A DNA stretch of 64,000 nt from JBGPLJ01 sp963826145 (lineage in GTDB: Bacteria > Pseudomonadota > Gammaproteobacteria > Steroidobacterales > Steroidobacteraceae): the NCBI GenBank assembly GCA_963826145.1, contig CAWGVW010000002.1, positions 248,001-312,000 on the forward strand, written 5' to 3'. Below, in pieces: positions 1 to 10,200 of this stretch (position 1 is the first letter of the stretch; each line of letters opens with the position of its first letter). The notes under the pieces are model-generated. The model was not told the origin of the DNA, did not search any database, and saw only the letters and a program-made list of their open reading frames with translations. The position numbers and the translations under genes were made by a program.

Positions 1-2
1 AT

Positions 3-1070
3 CAGGCGGGGTTCGATGCATCGTGGGAGCTCGACCTCTTCGGCCGCGTGCGCCGCGGTGTCGAAGCGCGCCACGCCGAAGTCGAAAGTGCCGAGGCGAC
101 CCTGCGCGACGCGCAGGTCATCGTCACGGCCGAAGTCACGCGCACGTATTTTGAACTCCGCGGCGCGCAGAGCCAGCTTGCAGTCGCGAAACGCAACGTC
201 GACAACCAGCAGGAGACGCTGAAACTGACCAATGTGCGGCTCGACGCAGGACGCGGCACGGAACTCGATACCTCGCGCGCCCAGGCTCAGCTCAGCACAA
301 CTCTTGCAAGCGTGAGTCCGCTCGAAGCGGAGGTCTCGCGGAACATCCACAAGCTGAGCGTCCTCACCGGCCGCGAACCGAATGCACTCACCGGGCAGCT
401 CGCGCCCACGCGCGACCTGCCCGCGCTGCCGGGGGTTGCCGCGGTCGGTAATCCGGCCGACCTGTTGCGACGCCGGCCGGACATTCGCGTCGCGGAACGC
501 GATCTTGCGGCCTCAAATGCGCGCATCGGCGCTGCAATCGGAGACTACTTCCCCAAGGTGAGTTTCACCGGAAGCGTCGGCTACGCGGCAGGCAGCTCCG
601 GCGTACTCGGCAACAGCGGCACCGATGCTTATACGATTGCACCGGGCATTTCCTGGGCAGCGTTCGATCTCGGCCGCGTGCATGCGCGCGTCGTCGGCGC
701 GCGCGCCAGCAATGAGGCTGCGCTCGCCCGCTACGAGCAGACCGTGCTGCGGGCGCTCGAAGACACCGAGGACGCGCTTGTCACCCATGCGCGTGCGCGG
801 GAGCGCCTGGCGCATGTCGAACAGGCCGCCGATGCCAGTGCGCTCGCGGCGCGGCTCGCGAACCTCCGCTTTCAGAACGGTCTCGTCGACTTCCTCCAGG
901 TCCTGGACGCCGAACGCACGCAGCTCGAGGCCGAAGACCGGCTGGCGCAGAGTCGCGCGGATGCCGCCACCAGCCTGATTGCCGTGTACAAAGCGCTCGG
1001 CGGGGGTTGGGAAGGCGCCCCGCTGCCTTCCGCACGGCCGTTAGCGGACACTGGCTCGCCGGCGCGATAG
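3..1070 (+). CDS. RND efflux outer membrane factor, NodT family (5' end missing)
   Basis: Outer-membrane channel of a tripartite efflux pump (TolC-like trimer that docks on an RND pump and a periplasmic adaptor). The open frame runs in from the left edge and reads FDASWELDLFGRVRRGVEA, the conserved NodT-family helix, so the first in-frame ATG is not the start and perhaps a quarter of the protein is outside the window. Internal duplication of the fold is visible: RRRPDIRVAERDLAASNARI opens the second repeat and VDFLQVLDAERTQLEAEDRL lies near the C terminus, both hallmark segments. The lipobox and the pump and adaptor genes would lie upstream, off-window. The gene ends 9 bases before the next kinase, so the kinase/regulator pair may be co-transcribed with it and could respond to pump substrates (inference). 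Confidence 0.93.
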   Translation, partial: QAGFDASWELDLFGRVRRGVEARHAEVESAEATLRDAQVIVTAEVTRTYFELRGAQSQLAVAKRNVDNQQETLKLTNVRLDAGRGTELDTSRAQAQLSTTLASVSPLEAEVSRNIHKLSVLTGREPNALTGQLAPTRDLPALPGVAAVGNPADLLRRRPDIRVAERDLAASNARIGAAIGDYFPKVSFTGSVGYAAGSSGVLGNSGTDAYTIAPGISWAAFDLGRVHARVVGARASNEAALARYEQTVLRALEDTEDALVTHARARERLAHVEQAADASALAARLANLRFQNGLVDFLQVLDAERTQLEAEDRLAQSRADAATSLIAVYKALGGGWEGAPLPSARPLADTGSPAR

Positions 1071-1079
1071 ACTTTCCCC

Positions 1080-2894
1080 ATGGCGGTCAATTTCGAATCG
1101 ACTCCGGGGCGCACCGAGCTTCAGGCTGAGGCCCTGGAACATGCGGACGATTCCGCGCATCGCCGGGAGCGTCTCCTGATGGCTTCGGCCAAGGGCAGCC
1201 GCCTGCTCCTTGAAGCACCCGATGTCATGGCTGCGGTTCCCGAGGTGCTGCGCCTCATCGGCGAAGCGGCCGCGGTGGACCGGGTTAACGTAATCCTCGC
1301 TGAGCGTGGACCGAACGGCGAACGACTCCTGCGTGTCGCAAGCGAATGGGTCGGTGAAGGCGTCGCGCCGCAGCTCGGTCACCCGACCATGGGCGTGCAC
1401 GCGGAAAGCGAATTCGCGCTGCAGTGCCTGCAGCTGCGCGCCGGACAGACCGTCTGCGTCTATAAGGACGTGACCGCGGCCGAAGTGCAGGATCCGCGGG
1501 CCTGCTGTGGATTCGAGGGCATCGGCACGAAGAGCAAGGCGCTCGTACCAATCTTCGTCGACGGGGAATTCGCGGGCGCCGTCAGTTTCGACAACACCCG
1601 CCAGCGCCGTGCCATCGATTCGACGGAACTCGCCACCATCGAAACCGCCGCCGGCGTCATCGGCGCGGCGTTGCATCGCGAGCGGCTGGTCGACACGGTT
1701 CGCCGCGAGCGGGAACGAGTGGCCGATGAGCGCGTGGCGGCCCTCGCCAAGGCGAATGCCGTCATCCGCGGGAATCTCGAGCGCCTCGCGAGCGCGCCGG
1801 ACCTCAACAGTTTTCTCGCCAGTGTGCTCCTCGAGATGACACGCGAACTGGATGCGGCCTCGGGTTCCGTGATACTGCTCGACGACGTCGCGCAGCAGTG
1901 GCGCCTGCTCGCGTACGTGCGCGACGGGCGAACCATGGCGCCGGACTTCAGTCCGACCGTCGCCTGCGCCGACGCGCCCTTCAGTCCCCGCCTCACCCAA
2001 TCACGGTCGCCGATCTATCTGGATCTCGCCGTGCCCGAAGATGCCGCGATGGTCTGGCCGGGCACGCTCGACTTCAAGCTCGCGAGCGGCTACCAGAGCA
2101 TGTACGTGACGCCGCTCGTCTTTGCGTCGCGCACGGTCGGCTGCATCAGCCTCAACTTCCGGCGCAAGAACCCGATCAACGCTCAGACGAGCGAACTTCT
2201 GATCGCACTCGCGCAGCAGGCGACGCTCGCTCTCGAACAGGACCGGCGCGACGCCTCCGAGCGCGCGGCGGCCGTGCTCGTCGAACGCAATCGCATCGGC
2301 CAGGAGATTCACGACGGCCTCGCGCAGGCGTTCACCGGCATTCTCATGCAGCTCGCGGCCACGGAAGAATCGAAGGCCTGCGCGAAGGGAGCGATGAAGA
2401 CGACGCTCGAACGCATTCGCGCCCTCGCCCGCGAGGGCCTTGCCGAAGCGCGCCGCTCGGTCATGGCACTCAGGCCCGATCAGACGCGCCGCGGCGGACT
2501 CGGCGTCGCGCTCGGGCAGCTCGCGGAGCGCTCGACGGTTCGCGGCGGCGTCACGATTTCCTACGAAGGCAATGGGACGGCAACGGACCTCGCGCCCGAG
2601 TACGAACACGAGCTCTTCCGCATAGCGCAGGAAGCGGTGAGCAATGCGGTGCGACATGCGAAACCGGCCGCCGTGCGCATCTCACTGACGGAAGAGGCCG
2701 CGCACTGGGTGCTCGCGGTCCGGGACAACGGTTGCGGCATGCCGCGCGGACCCGAGCGTCATGCGCAACAGGGCTTCGGCCTCGAGAGCATGCGCGAACG
2801 CGCCAATGCCATCGGCGGCGAGTGGAACATCGACAGCGAATGGGGCGCGGGGACGACAGTGAGCGTGCGCGTTCCGAAGCGCGCGCTCGCATGA
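1080..2894 (+). CDS. GAF-domain sensor histidine kinase (NarX/LiaS type, HisKA_3)
   Basis: Soluble two-component sensor kinase of 604 residues. Two GAF-like sensory domains are visible (about residues 40-200 and 225-400), followed by a HisKA_3 dimerisation domain with the phospho-acceptor box ERNRIGQEIHDGLAQAF (His411) and a HATPase domain with an N box (AQEAVSNAVRHAKP) and a G box (DNGCGMP, then GFGLESMRERA). No signal peptide or membrane segment is seen, so it senses a cytoplasmic ligand; none is identifiable. The stop codon overlaps the start of the following regulator (ATGA), a standard sign of a cognate, translationally coupled pair. Ligand unknown. Confidence 0.95.
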   Translation: MAVNFESTPGRTELQAEALEHADDSAHRRERLLMASAKGSRLLLEAPDVMAAVPEVLRLIGEAAAVDRVNVILAERGPNGERLLRVASEWVGEGVAPQLGHPTMGVHAESEFALQCLQLRAGQTVCVYKDVTAAEVQDPRACCGFEGIGTKSKALVPIFVDGEFAGAVSFDNTRQRRAIDSTELATIETAAGVIGAALHRERLVDTVRRERERVADERVAALAKANAVIRGNLERLASAPDLNSFLASVLLEMTRELDAASGSVILLDDVAQQWRLLAYVRDGRTMAPDFSPTVACADAPFSPRLTQSRSPIYLDLAVPEDAAMVWPGTLDFKLASGYQSMYVTPLVFASRTVGCISLNFRRKNPINAQTSELLIALAQQATLALEQDRRDASERAAAVLVERNRIGQEIHDGLAQAFTGILMQLAATEESKACAKGAMKTTLERIRALAREGLAEARRSVMALRPDQTRRGGLGVALGQLAERSTVRGGVTISYEGNGTATDLAPEYEHELFRIAQEAVSNAVRHAKPAAVRISLTEEAAHWVLAVRDNGCGMPRGPERHAQQGFGLESMRERANAIGGEWNIDSEWGAGTTVSVRVPKRALA

Positions 2895-3523
2895 GCGCGA
2901 CGGCATCGAAGATCCGCGTCATCCTGGCCGACGATCACCCGGTGGTGCGCGACGGCCTCGCAGCCATCATCAATCAGCAGGCCGATATGCAGGTGATCGC
3001 CGAGGCGTCGGATGGCGATGAGGCGATTGCGCTCTTCCACCGCGAACAACCCGATGTGATGGTGCTCGACCTCAGGATGCCAAAGCGCGACGGCTTCGCC
3101 GTCGTGCAGAGCGTGCTCGAGGCGAGCCCGAAGGCGCGGCTCCTCATCATGACGACCTTCGACGGCGATGAGGACATCTTCCGGTGCTTGAGCCAGGGCG
3201 CGAAGGGTTACCTGCTGAAGGATTCACCGCGCCAGGAAATTCTCGCGGCCATTCGCGCGGTGAGCAAGGACCAGCCGTACACTTCATCGTCCATCGCCGC
3301 GAAAGCCGTGCAGCGCATGTCGAAGCCGAATCTCACGAAGCGTGAGGTGGACGTGATCCAGCTCCTCGCTCAAGGGCGCAGCAACAAGGACATCGCGCGG
3401 CGGCTCAGCATCACGGAAGGCACGGCGAAGACGCACGTGAAATCGATCCTCACCAAGCTTGACGCCATCAGCCGCACGGAAGCCGTGGCGGTGGCTCACA
3501 AGCGTGGCCTCGTGCACCTCTAA
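2891..3523 (+). CDS. NarL/FixJ-family response regulator
   Basis: Transcription factor of 210 residues, partner of the preceding kinase. The N-terminal receiver has the acidic pocket ADDHPVVRDG and the phospho-acceptor Asp60 in VLDLRMPKRDG, then the conserved Lys in YLLKD. The C-terminal LuxR-type helix-turn-helix reads LTKREVDVIQLLAQGRSNKD and IARRLSITEGTAKTHV. The open frame extends almost 1 kb upstream inside the kinase gene in another phase; the start was placed at the ATG that overlaps the kinase stop because the receiver begins a few residues later. Targets are unknown; the upstream efflux gene is a candidate. Confidence 0.95.
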   Translation: MSATASKIRVILADDHPVVRDGLAAIINQQADMQVIAEASDGDEAIALFHREQPDVMVLDLRMPKRDGFAVVQSVLEASPKARLLIMTTFDGDEDIFRCLSQGAKGYLLKDSPRQEILAAIRAVSKDQPYTSSSIAAKAVQRMSKPNLTKREVDVIQLLAQGRSNKDIARRLSITEGTAKTHVKSILTKLDAISRTEAVAVAHKRGLVHL

Positions 3524-3531
3524 CGGCGCGG

Positions 3532-4584
3532 CTAGCTGCCGACGCAGGCCTGAATAATGGTCTTGATCGGCGCCGGCAGCCCGACCTTCGCCGGCTGCGC
3601 GGGGTGATACCAGAGCATTTCGCCGTCGTCGTGCACCGAAAGATCTTTCGTGCGCACGCGCACAATGAGCGGATTCAGGTCGAGATCGAAGTGCGTGAAG
3701 CTGTGGCGCACGGCCGGCCAGTCCTTCGTGTTCGGATTCTGAAAGCGGTGAACGCACCAGTCGCGTGCGACGGCACGTGTCGGAAATTCCGGCAGACCCC
3801 ATAGCCCGCCCCAGATTCCGACGGGTGGCCGGTGCTCGAGCAGGATGCGCCCATCTTCCGTGCACGCAAGCACGACCCACACCTCGCGCAATTTTCGTGC
3901 GGCGCGCCGCTTCGGCGCCGGCAGTTCGTTCTGACGTCCCGCGCGGTGCGCAGCGCAATCACCTGCGAGCGGACAGGCAAGGCACAGCGGCCGGGTGCGG
4001 ACGCACACGGTCGCGCCAAGATCCATGATCGCCTGCGTGTACTCCGCCGCATGATCGGGCGGCGTACTCGCTTCAGCGAGCCGCCAAAGTTCTTTCTGCA
4101 CGGTTGCCTCGGCGAGCGAACCGTCGACGAGGAAATAGCGGCTCAGCACGCGCTTCACGTTGCCATCGAGAATCGCGTGCCGCTGACCCAGCGCCAGCGA
4201 AAGAATCGCACCCGCCGTCGAGCGGCCGATGCCGGGGAGCGCCGTTACGGCCTCGATATCGGTCGGAAACTCGCCGGCGTGCTCGTCACGGATCGTTTGC
4301 GCCGCGCGATGGAGGTTGCGGGCGCGCGCGTAGTAGCCGAGCCCGGACCAGAGATGCAGCACCTCGTCGATCGGCGCCTCGGCAAGAGCGCAAAGATCCG
4401 CGAATCGCTGCATGAAGCGTTCGAAGTACGGAATAACGGTCGAGACCTGCGTCTGCTGCAGCATGATCTCGGATATCCACACACGATACGGCGTCGGATT
4501 CAGCTGCCAGGGCAGGTTCTTGCGCCCATGTTGCGCGGACCAGGCGAGGAGCACACGCGCGAGCAGGCTACTTTCCGGCGGCAC
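3532..4584 (-). CDS. mutY: A/G-specific adenine DNA glycosylase MutY
   Basis: Base excision repair enzyme that removes adenine mispaired with 8-oxoguanine. Helix-hairpin-helix TALPGIGRSTAGAILSLA is followed by the catalytic Asp in AILDGNVKRV; the catalytic Glu lies in SEIMLQQTQV. The 4Fe-4S cluster motif CVRTRPLCLACPLAGDC has the expected C-X6-C-X2-C-X5-C spacing. A Nudix-like C-terminal domain that recognises 8-oxoG follows. The start was placed at a GTG that gives 350 residues, the usual length; the frame stays open to 4656, but that would add 24 unlike-family residues. It overlaps the end of the SRPBCC gene by 17 bases, so asmA, SRPBCC and mutY form one operon. Confidence 0.95.
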   Translation of the reverse strand: MPPESSLLARVLLAWSAQHGRKNLPWQLNPTPYRVWISEIMLQQTQVSTVIPYFERFMQRFADLCALAEAPIDEVLHLWSGLGYYARARNLHRAAQTIRDEHAGEFPTDIEAVTALPGIGRSTAGAILSLALGQRHAILDGNVKRVLSRYFLVDGSLAEATVQKELWRLAEASTPPDHAAEYTQAIMDLGATVCVRTRPLCLACPLAGDCAAHRAGRQNELPAPKRRAARKLREVWVVLACTEDGRILLEHRPPVGIWGGLWGLPEFPTRAVARDWCVHRFQNPNTKDWPAVRHSFTHFDLDLNPLIVRVRTKDLSVHDDGEMLWYHPAQPAKVGLPAPIKTIIQACVGS

Positions 4585-5155
4585 TGACCGGCAGCTCCCG
4601 CGCCACCCGTTCAACGCTGGTGAACATCGCAACCGTACCCGTGCGCATGGTGTCAATCATCGCACGACGGGCATACCACGCGGGCACCCAGAATTTCGGA
4701 TCGAGCACGAGCGAATAGGTGACGTGCGTGCCCTTCTCACTCGCCTGCCAGATCGTATGGGCGACGCTCGAATGCACGTCGGAAAGGTCCGGGATCGCGG
4801 TCGCAAGCAGGTCGCCGCCGCCGACCTTCAGCGTCTCGATGCGGATCATCGACCGGCAGAAGAGGCGATTGAGGCAGCCCTTGAGTTTCGTATAGAGACG
4901 CTGAGGCGCTCCGGGCGAAGTCACGACGAGATGGCTCTCCTCGATGCGGGGATCGAGCGACGGATAGCTGGCGTAGTCCGTCAACACGCGGGCGACGGCA
5001 TCGGGCTGCGCGTGGAGTTCCGCCACAAACTGCACCTTGTAGAGCCCATTCTCGTAACGGACGTCGATCGTTTCGATTTCGATCGCACGGGCCGGGGCCG
5101 TAACGCTCCCTGCGAGGACGAGCGCGGCGGCGAGACGGCGCAGGGCTCCGGTCAT
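4568..5155 (-). CDS. Exported SRPBCC/START-like protein
   Basis: Protein of about 195 residues with a clear signal peptide (MTGALRRLAAALVLAGSVTA, cleavage after APARA). The mature part looks like a polyketide cyclase/START-type lipid-binding fold: an opening beta strand, then AVARVLTDYASYPSLDPRI, typical of the SRPBCC superfamily, and a hydrophobic C-terminal helix. No catalytic residues can be assigned. It sits between asmA and mutY, 4 bases after asmA; given AsmA's proposed role in lipid transport, a periplasmic lipid-binding role is plausible but is inference. An in-frame TTG at 5170 is an alternative start overlapping asmA. Confidence 0.8.
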   Translation of the reverse strand: MTGALRRLAAALVLAGSVTAPARAIEIETIDVRYENGLYKVQFVAELHAQPDAVARVLTDYASYPSLDPRIEESHLVVTSPGAPQRLYTKLKGCLNRLFCRSMIRIETLKVGGGDLLATAIPDLSDVHSSVAHTIWQASEKGTHVTYSLVLDPKFWVPAWYARRAMIDTMRTGTVAMFTSVERVARELPVSAAGK

Positions 5156-5159
5156 GCCC

Positions 5160-7079
5160 TCAGCCGCCAAGAAGCTTGCGCAGTTTGTCGCGAGCCCTCT
5201 GCTTGAGTTTCTCCGTGATCTCGCCAGTAGCCGCGGCCTCGAGGTCCGGACGAACCTTGTAGTCCGTCAGCGTGCCCGTCACACGCACTGGGATGTCCGC
5301 AGCAGTCTTGAGGTCCGCCATCTCGGAGCCCGCGCCCGATGGCGGCACCTGGTAGATCTTCGTCTTGACTTTGATGTCCACGGCGCTCGTCGCGAGCGCG
5401 ACCGTGCCCTCGGCGTTCGACTTGAGAAAAGGCGTCTGCATCAGTACGTCGTGCGTCCTCAGCGTACCGTCGACGAATTGGCCCGAGCCCTTGAGCGTGT
5501 CGAATTTGGTGCGGCCGCTCCCCTGCCCTTCGGGCGCCGCCTCACGCTTGATGAGCGCCCGCGCGCGCCGCAGCTCGAACCACAGGTCGTGGCCCTCGAA
5601 CGCGCCGTCCAACACTTCGAAGTCGAGATCGCCGTCGAGCGTCCGCTTGATGTCCGCATCGGTGCGCCCGCGACCGGCGACCGCGAGATTGACGAGCCCA
5701 CGGCCGGAAAAGCGCTTGGTGTCGTAGGCGGCGGCGAGAAATTTTGCGAAATCGATATTCACGAGGTGCTGATCGAGCATTACTTTCGCGTCCTTGCCGC
5801 GCGCATCGACGTTCACGGTACCGCGATATGTGCCCCCGTAGAGCCTCGCCTGATTCGGTCCGAGCCGCACATCACCGTCCGCGGCATTGAGCTTCAGCGT
5901 CACGTCCTCGAGCGTCATGCCGCTGAACTCCATGTGCCCGATCCGTAGCGTCCCTCGGGCATTGAGCGCCTTCAGGGCATCGAGCGGCAGCGCGGTCGGC
6001 GGCTCCACCTTGCCCGCGACGGCTTTTTCCTCCGGCGCGCGATAGCTGTCGATGTTGAGCTTGTCCGCCTTGAGGTCGAAGCCGAGTGCCATGGTGTCGA
6101 GATCTGAAATACCGAGCGAGCCATCGAGCGCCGTCTCATCAAGGCGGCCCTTGAAGTTGGTGAGCTCGAGCCTCTTCGAGTTGAGCTTGAAGTTCGATTC
6201 GAAGCCGACGCGGCTCAAAGCCTTCGGGTCGCGTGTCGCGAGCGGCGTGCCGGAAAGCGCCGTCAGCGTGTCGCGGAGCGAAGTCTCCTTAAGCTTCAGC
6301 GTGCCGTCGAACGCGTGATCGGCGAGCACCTTGCGGCCTTTCACTGAACCACTCAGGGCGAGATCGCCGTAGCTGAGCTCGAAGGCCGGCATGTCGAGCG
6401 TGTCGCCGTCGAGATCGAGGTCGATGCCCGGCGACTTGAACGCAATGGAGGTTGGCTTGCTGCCGGAACCGGCATCCATCTGCATGCTCAGTTCGACCGG
6501 TACGGGCTCACCCGACCCGAGCGGCCCAGTCTTCAGATTCACGCCCGTGAAACGGCGCGTGCTGCCGTCACGTCGATCGTCCATCACGATTTCGGAATTG
6601 CGGATCTCGATGCCGGAAATCGTGGCGCTGCCGCCGGACGCTTCGCTCGATATCTCGGATTTCGCTCCCGGTTTGTTGTCGCCCCCCATGCCTTCCCAAT
6701 TGCCCTTGCCCGACTTGTCCGTAACGAGATGCACCTTGAGGCCGCTCAGGAGTACCCGCTTCACGTCGAGCGTCTTGCGAAGGAGCGGCAGAACCTTCAC
6801 GACGAATCGTGCTTCCCCAATGACGACAAAGGGGTCCGCCCCGAATCCCGGCGGATTGCCGAGCGTGGCGTCGTGAATTTCAAGCGCGATGGACGGAAAG
6901 ACCGAGAGCTTGAGATCGCCCTTGAGCTTGAGCTCCCGCCCCGTCTGCTCGCCCACCATCCGCGCGACGTCGTCCTTGTAGTCGTTCGGGTCGACGACCA
7001 TGAGGATGACCACGACCAGGACCACGAGGAGCGCGATGAGGCTCCCGAAAATGACGAGCAGACGCTTGATCCAATGCAT
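5160..7079 (-). CDS. asmA: AsmA family protein
   Basis: Inner-membrane-anchored periplasmic protein of 639 residues. One N-terminal membrane helix (LLVIFGSLIALLVVLVVVIL) is followed by the diagnostic DPNDYKDDVARMVGEQTGRE segment and repeated beta-rich stretches typical of the AsmA N-terminal and C-terminal domains. AsmA-like proteins are related to bridge-like lipid transfer proteins and influence outer-membrane phospholipid and LPS homeostasis. An asmA-mutY neighbourhood is common in gammaproteobacteria. The gene is first in an operon with the SRPBCC protein and mutY, and is divergent from the hybrid kinase at 7263. Confidence 0.92.
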   Translation of the reverse strand: MHWIKRLLVIFGSLIALLVVLVVVILMVVDPNDYKDDVARMVGEQTGRELKLKGDLKLSVFPSIALEIHDATLGNPPGFGADPFVVIGEARFVVKVLPLLRKTLDVKRVLLSGLKVHLVTDKSGKGNWEGMGGDNKPGAKSEISSEASGGSATISGIEIRNSEIVMDDRRDGSTRRFTGVNLKTGPLGSGEPVPVELSMQMDAGSGSKPTSIAFKSPGIDLDLDGDTLDMPAFELSYGDLALSGSVKGRKVLADHAFDGTLKLKETSLRDTLTALSGTPLATRDPKALSRVGFESNFKLNSKRLELTNFKGRLDETALDGSLGISDLDTMALGFDLKADKLNIDSYRAPEEKAVAGKVEPPTALPLDALKALNARGTLRIGHMEFSGMTLEDVTLKLNAADGDVRLGPNQARLYGGTYRGTVNVDARGKDAKVMLDQHLVNIDFAKFLAAAYDTKRFSGRGLVNLAVAGRGRTDADIKRTLDGDLDFEVLDGAFEGHDLWFELRRARALIKREAAPEGQGSGRTKFDTLKGSGQFVDGTLRTHDVLMQTPFLKSNAEGTVALATSAVDIKVKTKIYQVPPSGAGSEMADLKTAADIPVRVTGTLTDYKVRPDLEAAATGEITEKLKQRARDKLRKLLGG

Positions 7080-7262
7080 TATTGGGTGAGTTCCGGCGGG
7101 CTGAGGGCTGGTTCGATTCTAGCAAGCCGCCGAGGTTCCGGACCGGGTGCGATTCACGCCGGCAAGCCCTTGGAAGCCTTCAGGAAGTGCCGCTTTTGCC
7201 GATATGCAGGGAATCCGCAGGAATCGCCCTGACGAGACCCTCAGCAAAGCCGCCGCCTACCG

Positions 7263-10200
7263 ATGAAATGGGGTATCCGCCGCAAGCTTCATGTCATTCC
7301 GGTCGCGGCGACGATCCTGCTCATCGTCGCGCTCGCACTCATGACTCAGGTCATGAGCCTCTACGGCCAGATCGCGCACGGCGAACTGGCCGAACATCGC
7401 GGCCTTGCGGCTCAGCACGTTGCGCTCCAGCAGCGGCTCATGGATCACTACGGCGAATTCAGCATCGTCGCGGCGGCCGCGATGGTCGATCGCGGGGACC
7501 CCGCACCGCTCACGGAGCTGCGAGCCCTGAGTCAGCAGTGCGCGCTCATGTCACGCGACCTGGCGGATCTGCACCGTGCGGCGGGATTGCAGGGCGACAC
7601 CGTAGCGCGCCTCTCGCAGGCACTCGAAAGCATCAAGGGCTATTGCACCGCCGTCGACCGCTCCGCGGCACGTGGCTTTGCAGGGAAACCTGCGGACCTC
7701 AATGGCGACCTTGTGCTCGCCGAACAGTACTACGACCAGTTCAATGCCGCGCTCACCTCGTTGCGCGACGCGCGCCGGCAGGCGAGCGGCGAAGCACTTC
7801 TCAGGATCAACGAGGTTCTCAAGCGCGGCACCATCGAAACCAGCGCGGTGCTTGCGCTTGTCGTTCTGCTTACCGTCGGGATGAGCGTGTCGATTTCGCG
7901 GATCGTGGGCCGGCGCCTGAAGCGACTCTCCGAGACCATGACGGTCCTGCGCAGCGATCCGACCGCGCCCATCGCGCTCGAGCTCGATGCGCAGGATGAG
8001 ATCGGCGACATCGAGCGCGGTTTCTCGGCGATGCTCGGCGATATTCGCGCGCACCAGCAGCGCCTCGCGGAATCCGCGACGCGCCTGACCGAAGTCAACC
8101 ACGAACTCGAGCTGCAGATCCACTCGAAGAGCCAAGCGGAAGATGCGCTGCGCGATTCGAAGGAATTCCTGCAGATGGCGCAGAGCGCCGGCGGCATCGG
8201 CATTTTCGAGCTTGACCTGCAGACGGCCCTGATGCGGGGCTCGGACGTGCTCTTCCAGCTCCTCGGCATGCCGAACGACAACGGGCTCATCACGCAGGAG
8301 CAGTGGCTCGCGGCCGTGCACCCCGAAGATCTCGAACCGCTCATCTCCCAGTTTGCACAGGCCGTCAACAACGGCGGCCAGTTTCACATCGAATATCGTG
8401 TCTTGCGTCCCGATGGCAGCGTCCTCTGGACGAGCGCGACCGGTCGCGTACTCCTCGACGGATTCGGCGCGGCCCGGCGCGTGATGGGCACGGTCGCCGA
8501 CATCCATCGCCGCAAGCTCGTCGAGGAAGACCTGCGCCGCACAGCGAGATCGCTCTCCATTGCCCAGAAGGCGGGCGGCATCGCAACTTTCGACGTCAAT
8601 CTCATCACCCGCGATGCGGTGCAGTCGGACAACATGCGCGAGATCCTCGGCATCCGTCCCGAGGATCCGCTGCCGAAGCGGGCGCTCTGGCTCGAACTCG
8701 CGCACCCCGAGGACCGCAGGCAGGTTGAGCACCCGCTGCGCGTACCAGGAAGCGACGGAGCTTCTTACCAGCGCGAATACCGCATCATCCGCAATGACGG
8801 ATCGGTTCGCTGGCTGAGCGAGCGTGGCGTCGCGACGCACACCGTGAGCGGCCAGGCTGCGCGCATTGCCGGCGCCATTATCGATGTCACCGAACGCAAA
8901 TCCTCCGAAGCCGCCATGCTCGAGCTCGAAGCGCGGCTCGAACGCGCCGTGCACGGTACTTCGGACGCGCTCTGGGAATGGGAGACGGACACGCACGATA
9001 TGTGGATCGCGCCGCGCTTTCGGGATCTTCTTGGTTACGATGCGAGCGACCCGCTGCCGATGACCGCCTGGGACTTCGGCAAATACGTGCACGACGACGA
9101 CGCCCAGAAAGTCATCGATTCCGCGCGCCGGCACCTCGATGAAGGGGCGCCGCACGACGTGGAAGCGCGTCTGCGCCGCAAGGACGGCGGCTATGAATGG
9201 GTCCGCATCCGCGGCGTCGCCGAAGCGCCGCAGGAAGGGCAGCACAGGCGCATGTCGGGCTCGATCCAGCTCATCACCGAGAAGAAGCGCACCGAGCTTG
9301 CGCTCATCGAAGCGACGAACGCCGCGGCGAGCGCGAATCGCGCCAAGAGCGAATTCCTCGCAAACATGAGCCACGAAATCCGCACACCGATGAACGGCGT
9401 GATCGGCATGACACAGCTCCTCGCGGATACGCAACTCACGGCGACGCAGCACGAATACGTCGAAGTCATCCGCACGAGCGGCAAGACGCTGCTCGCGCTC
9501 ATCAACGACATACTCGACGTCTCCAAGATCGAAGCCGGACGCATGGAACTGGAGGTGCGCGACATTGACCTGCGCACGACCGTTGCCGAGGCCATCGCGA
9601 CTTTCGGCGCGCAGGCAGCAGCGAAGGGGCTCGCGCTCGGCGCCAACGTCGGCCCCGACGTGCCGTCCGCCGTGTCCGCGGATTCGGTACGGCTGCGGCA
9701 GGTGCTCTTCAACCTCATCGGCAACGCCATCAAGTTCACATCGACCGGAACGATCACGCTCGATGTGAGGCTCGAATCGGCCGACGACGTGCGTGCGCTG
9801 GTGCGGTTCAGCGTGCGCGACACGGGCATCGGCATTCCGCCCGACCGGCTCGATCGGCTGTTCAAGAGTTTCAGCCAGGTCGACTCGTCGACGACCCGCC
9901 ACTTCGGCGGTACTGGCCTCGGTCTTTCAATCGTGAAGCAGCTCGCTGACCTCATGGGCGGCGAGGTGGGCGTCGAGAGCGAGGTCGGCAAGGGTTCGGT
10001 GTTTTGGTTCACGGTGCAGTTCGAACTCGCGAGCGACAGCCACCAGATTCGAAATACGCCGGGGCACTTCGAGACACGGCCGGCGGTTCGCGGCCGGTCC
10101 GACATCGCGGGCGCGCACCTGCTGCTCGTCGAGGACAACGCGGTCAACCAGAAGGTCGCACAGCGCTATCTGGAGAAGCTCGGCATCACGTGCGACGTGG

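Noticed and set aside
1898..3523. 541-codon frame containing the NarL-type regulator
   Set aside because: Only the last 210 codons are protein-like; the rest is an out-of-frame reading of the GAF kinase.
7551..9902. Open frame of 783 codons on the minus strand opposite the hybrid kinase
   Set aside because: Antisense shadow of a high-GC gene; the plus strand encodes a well-conserved kinase with every motif, and the antisense frame shows no recognisable domain.
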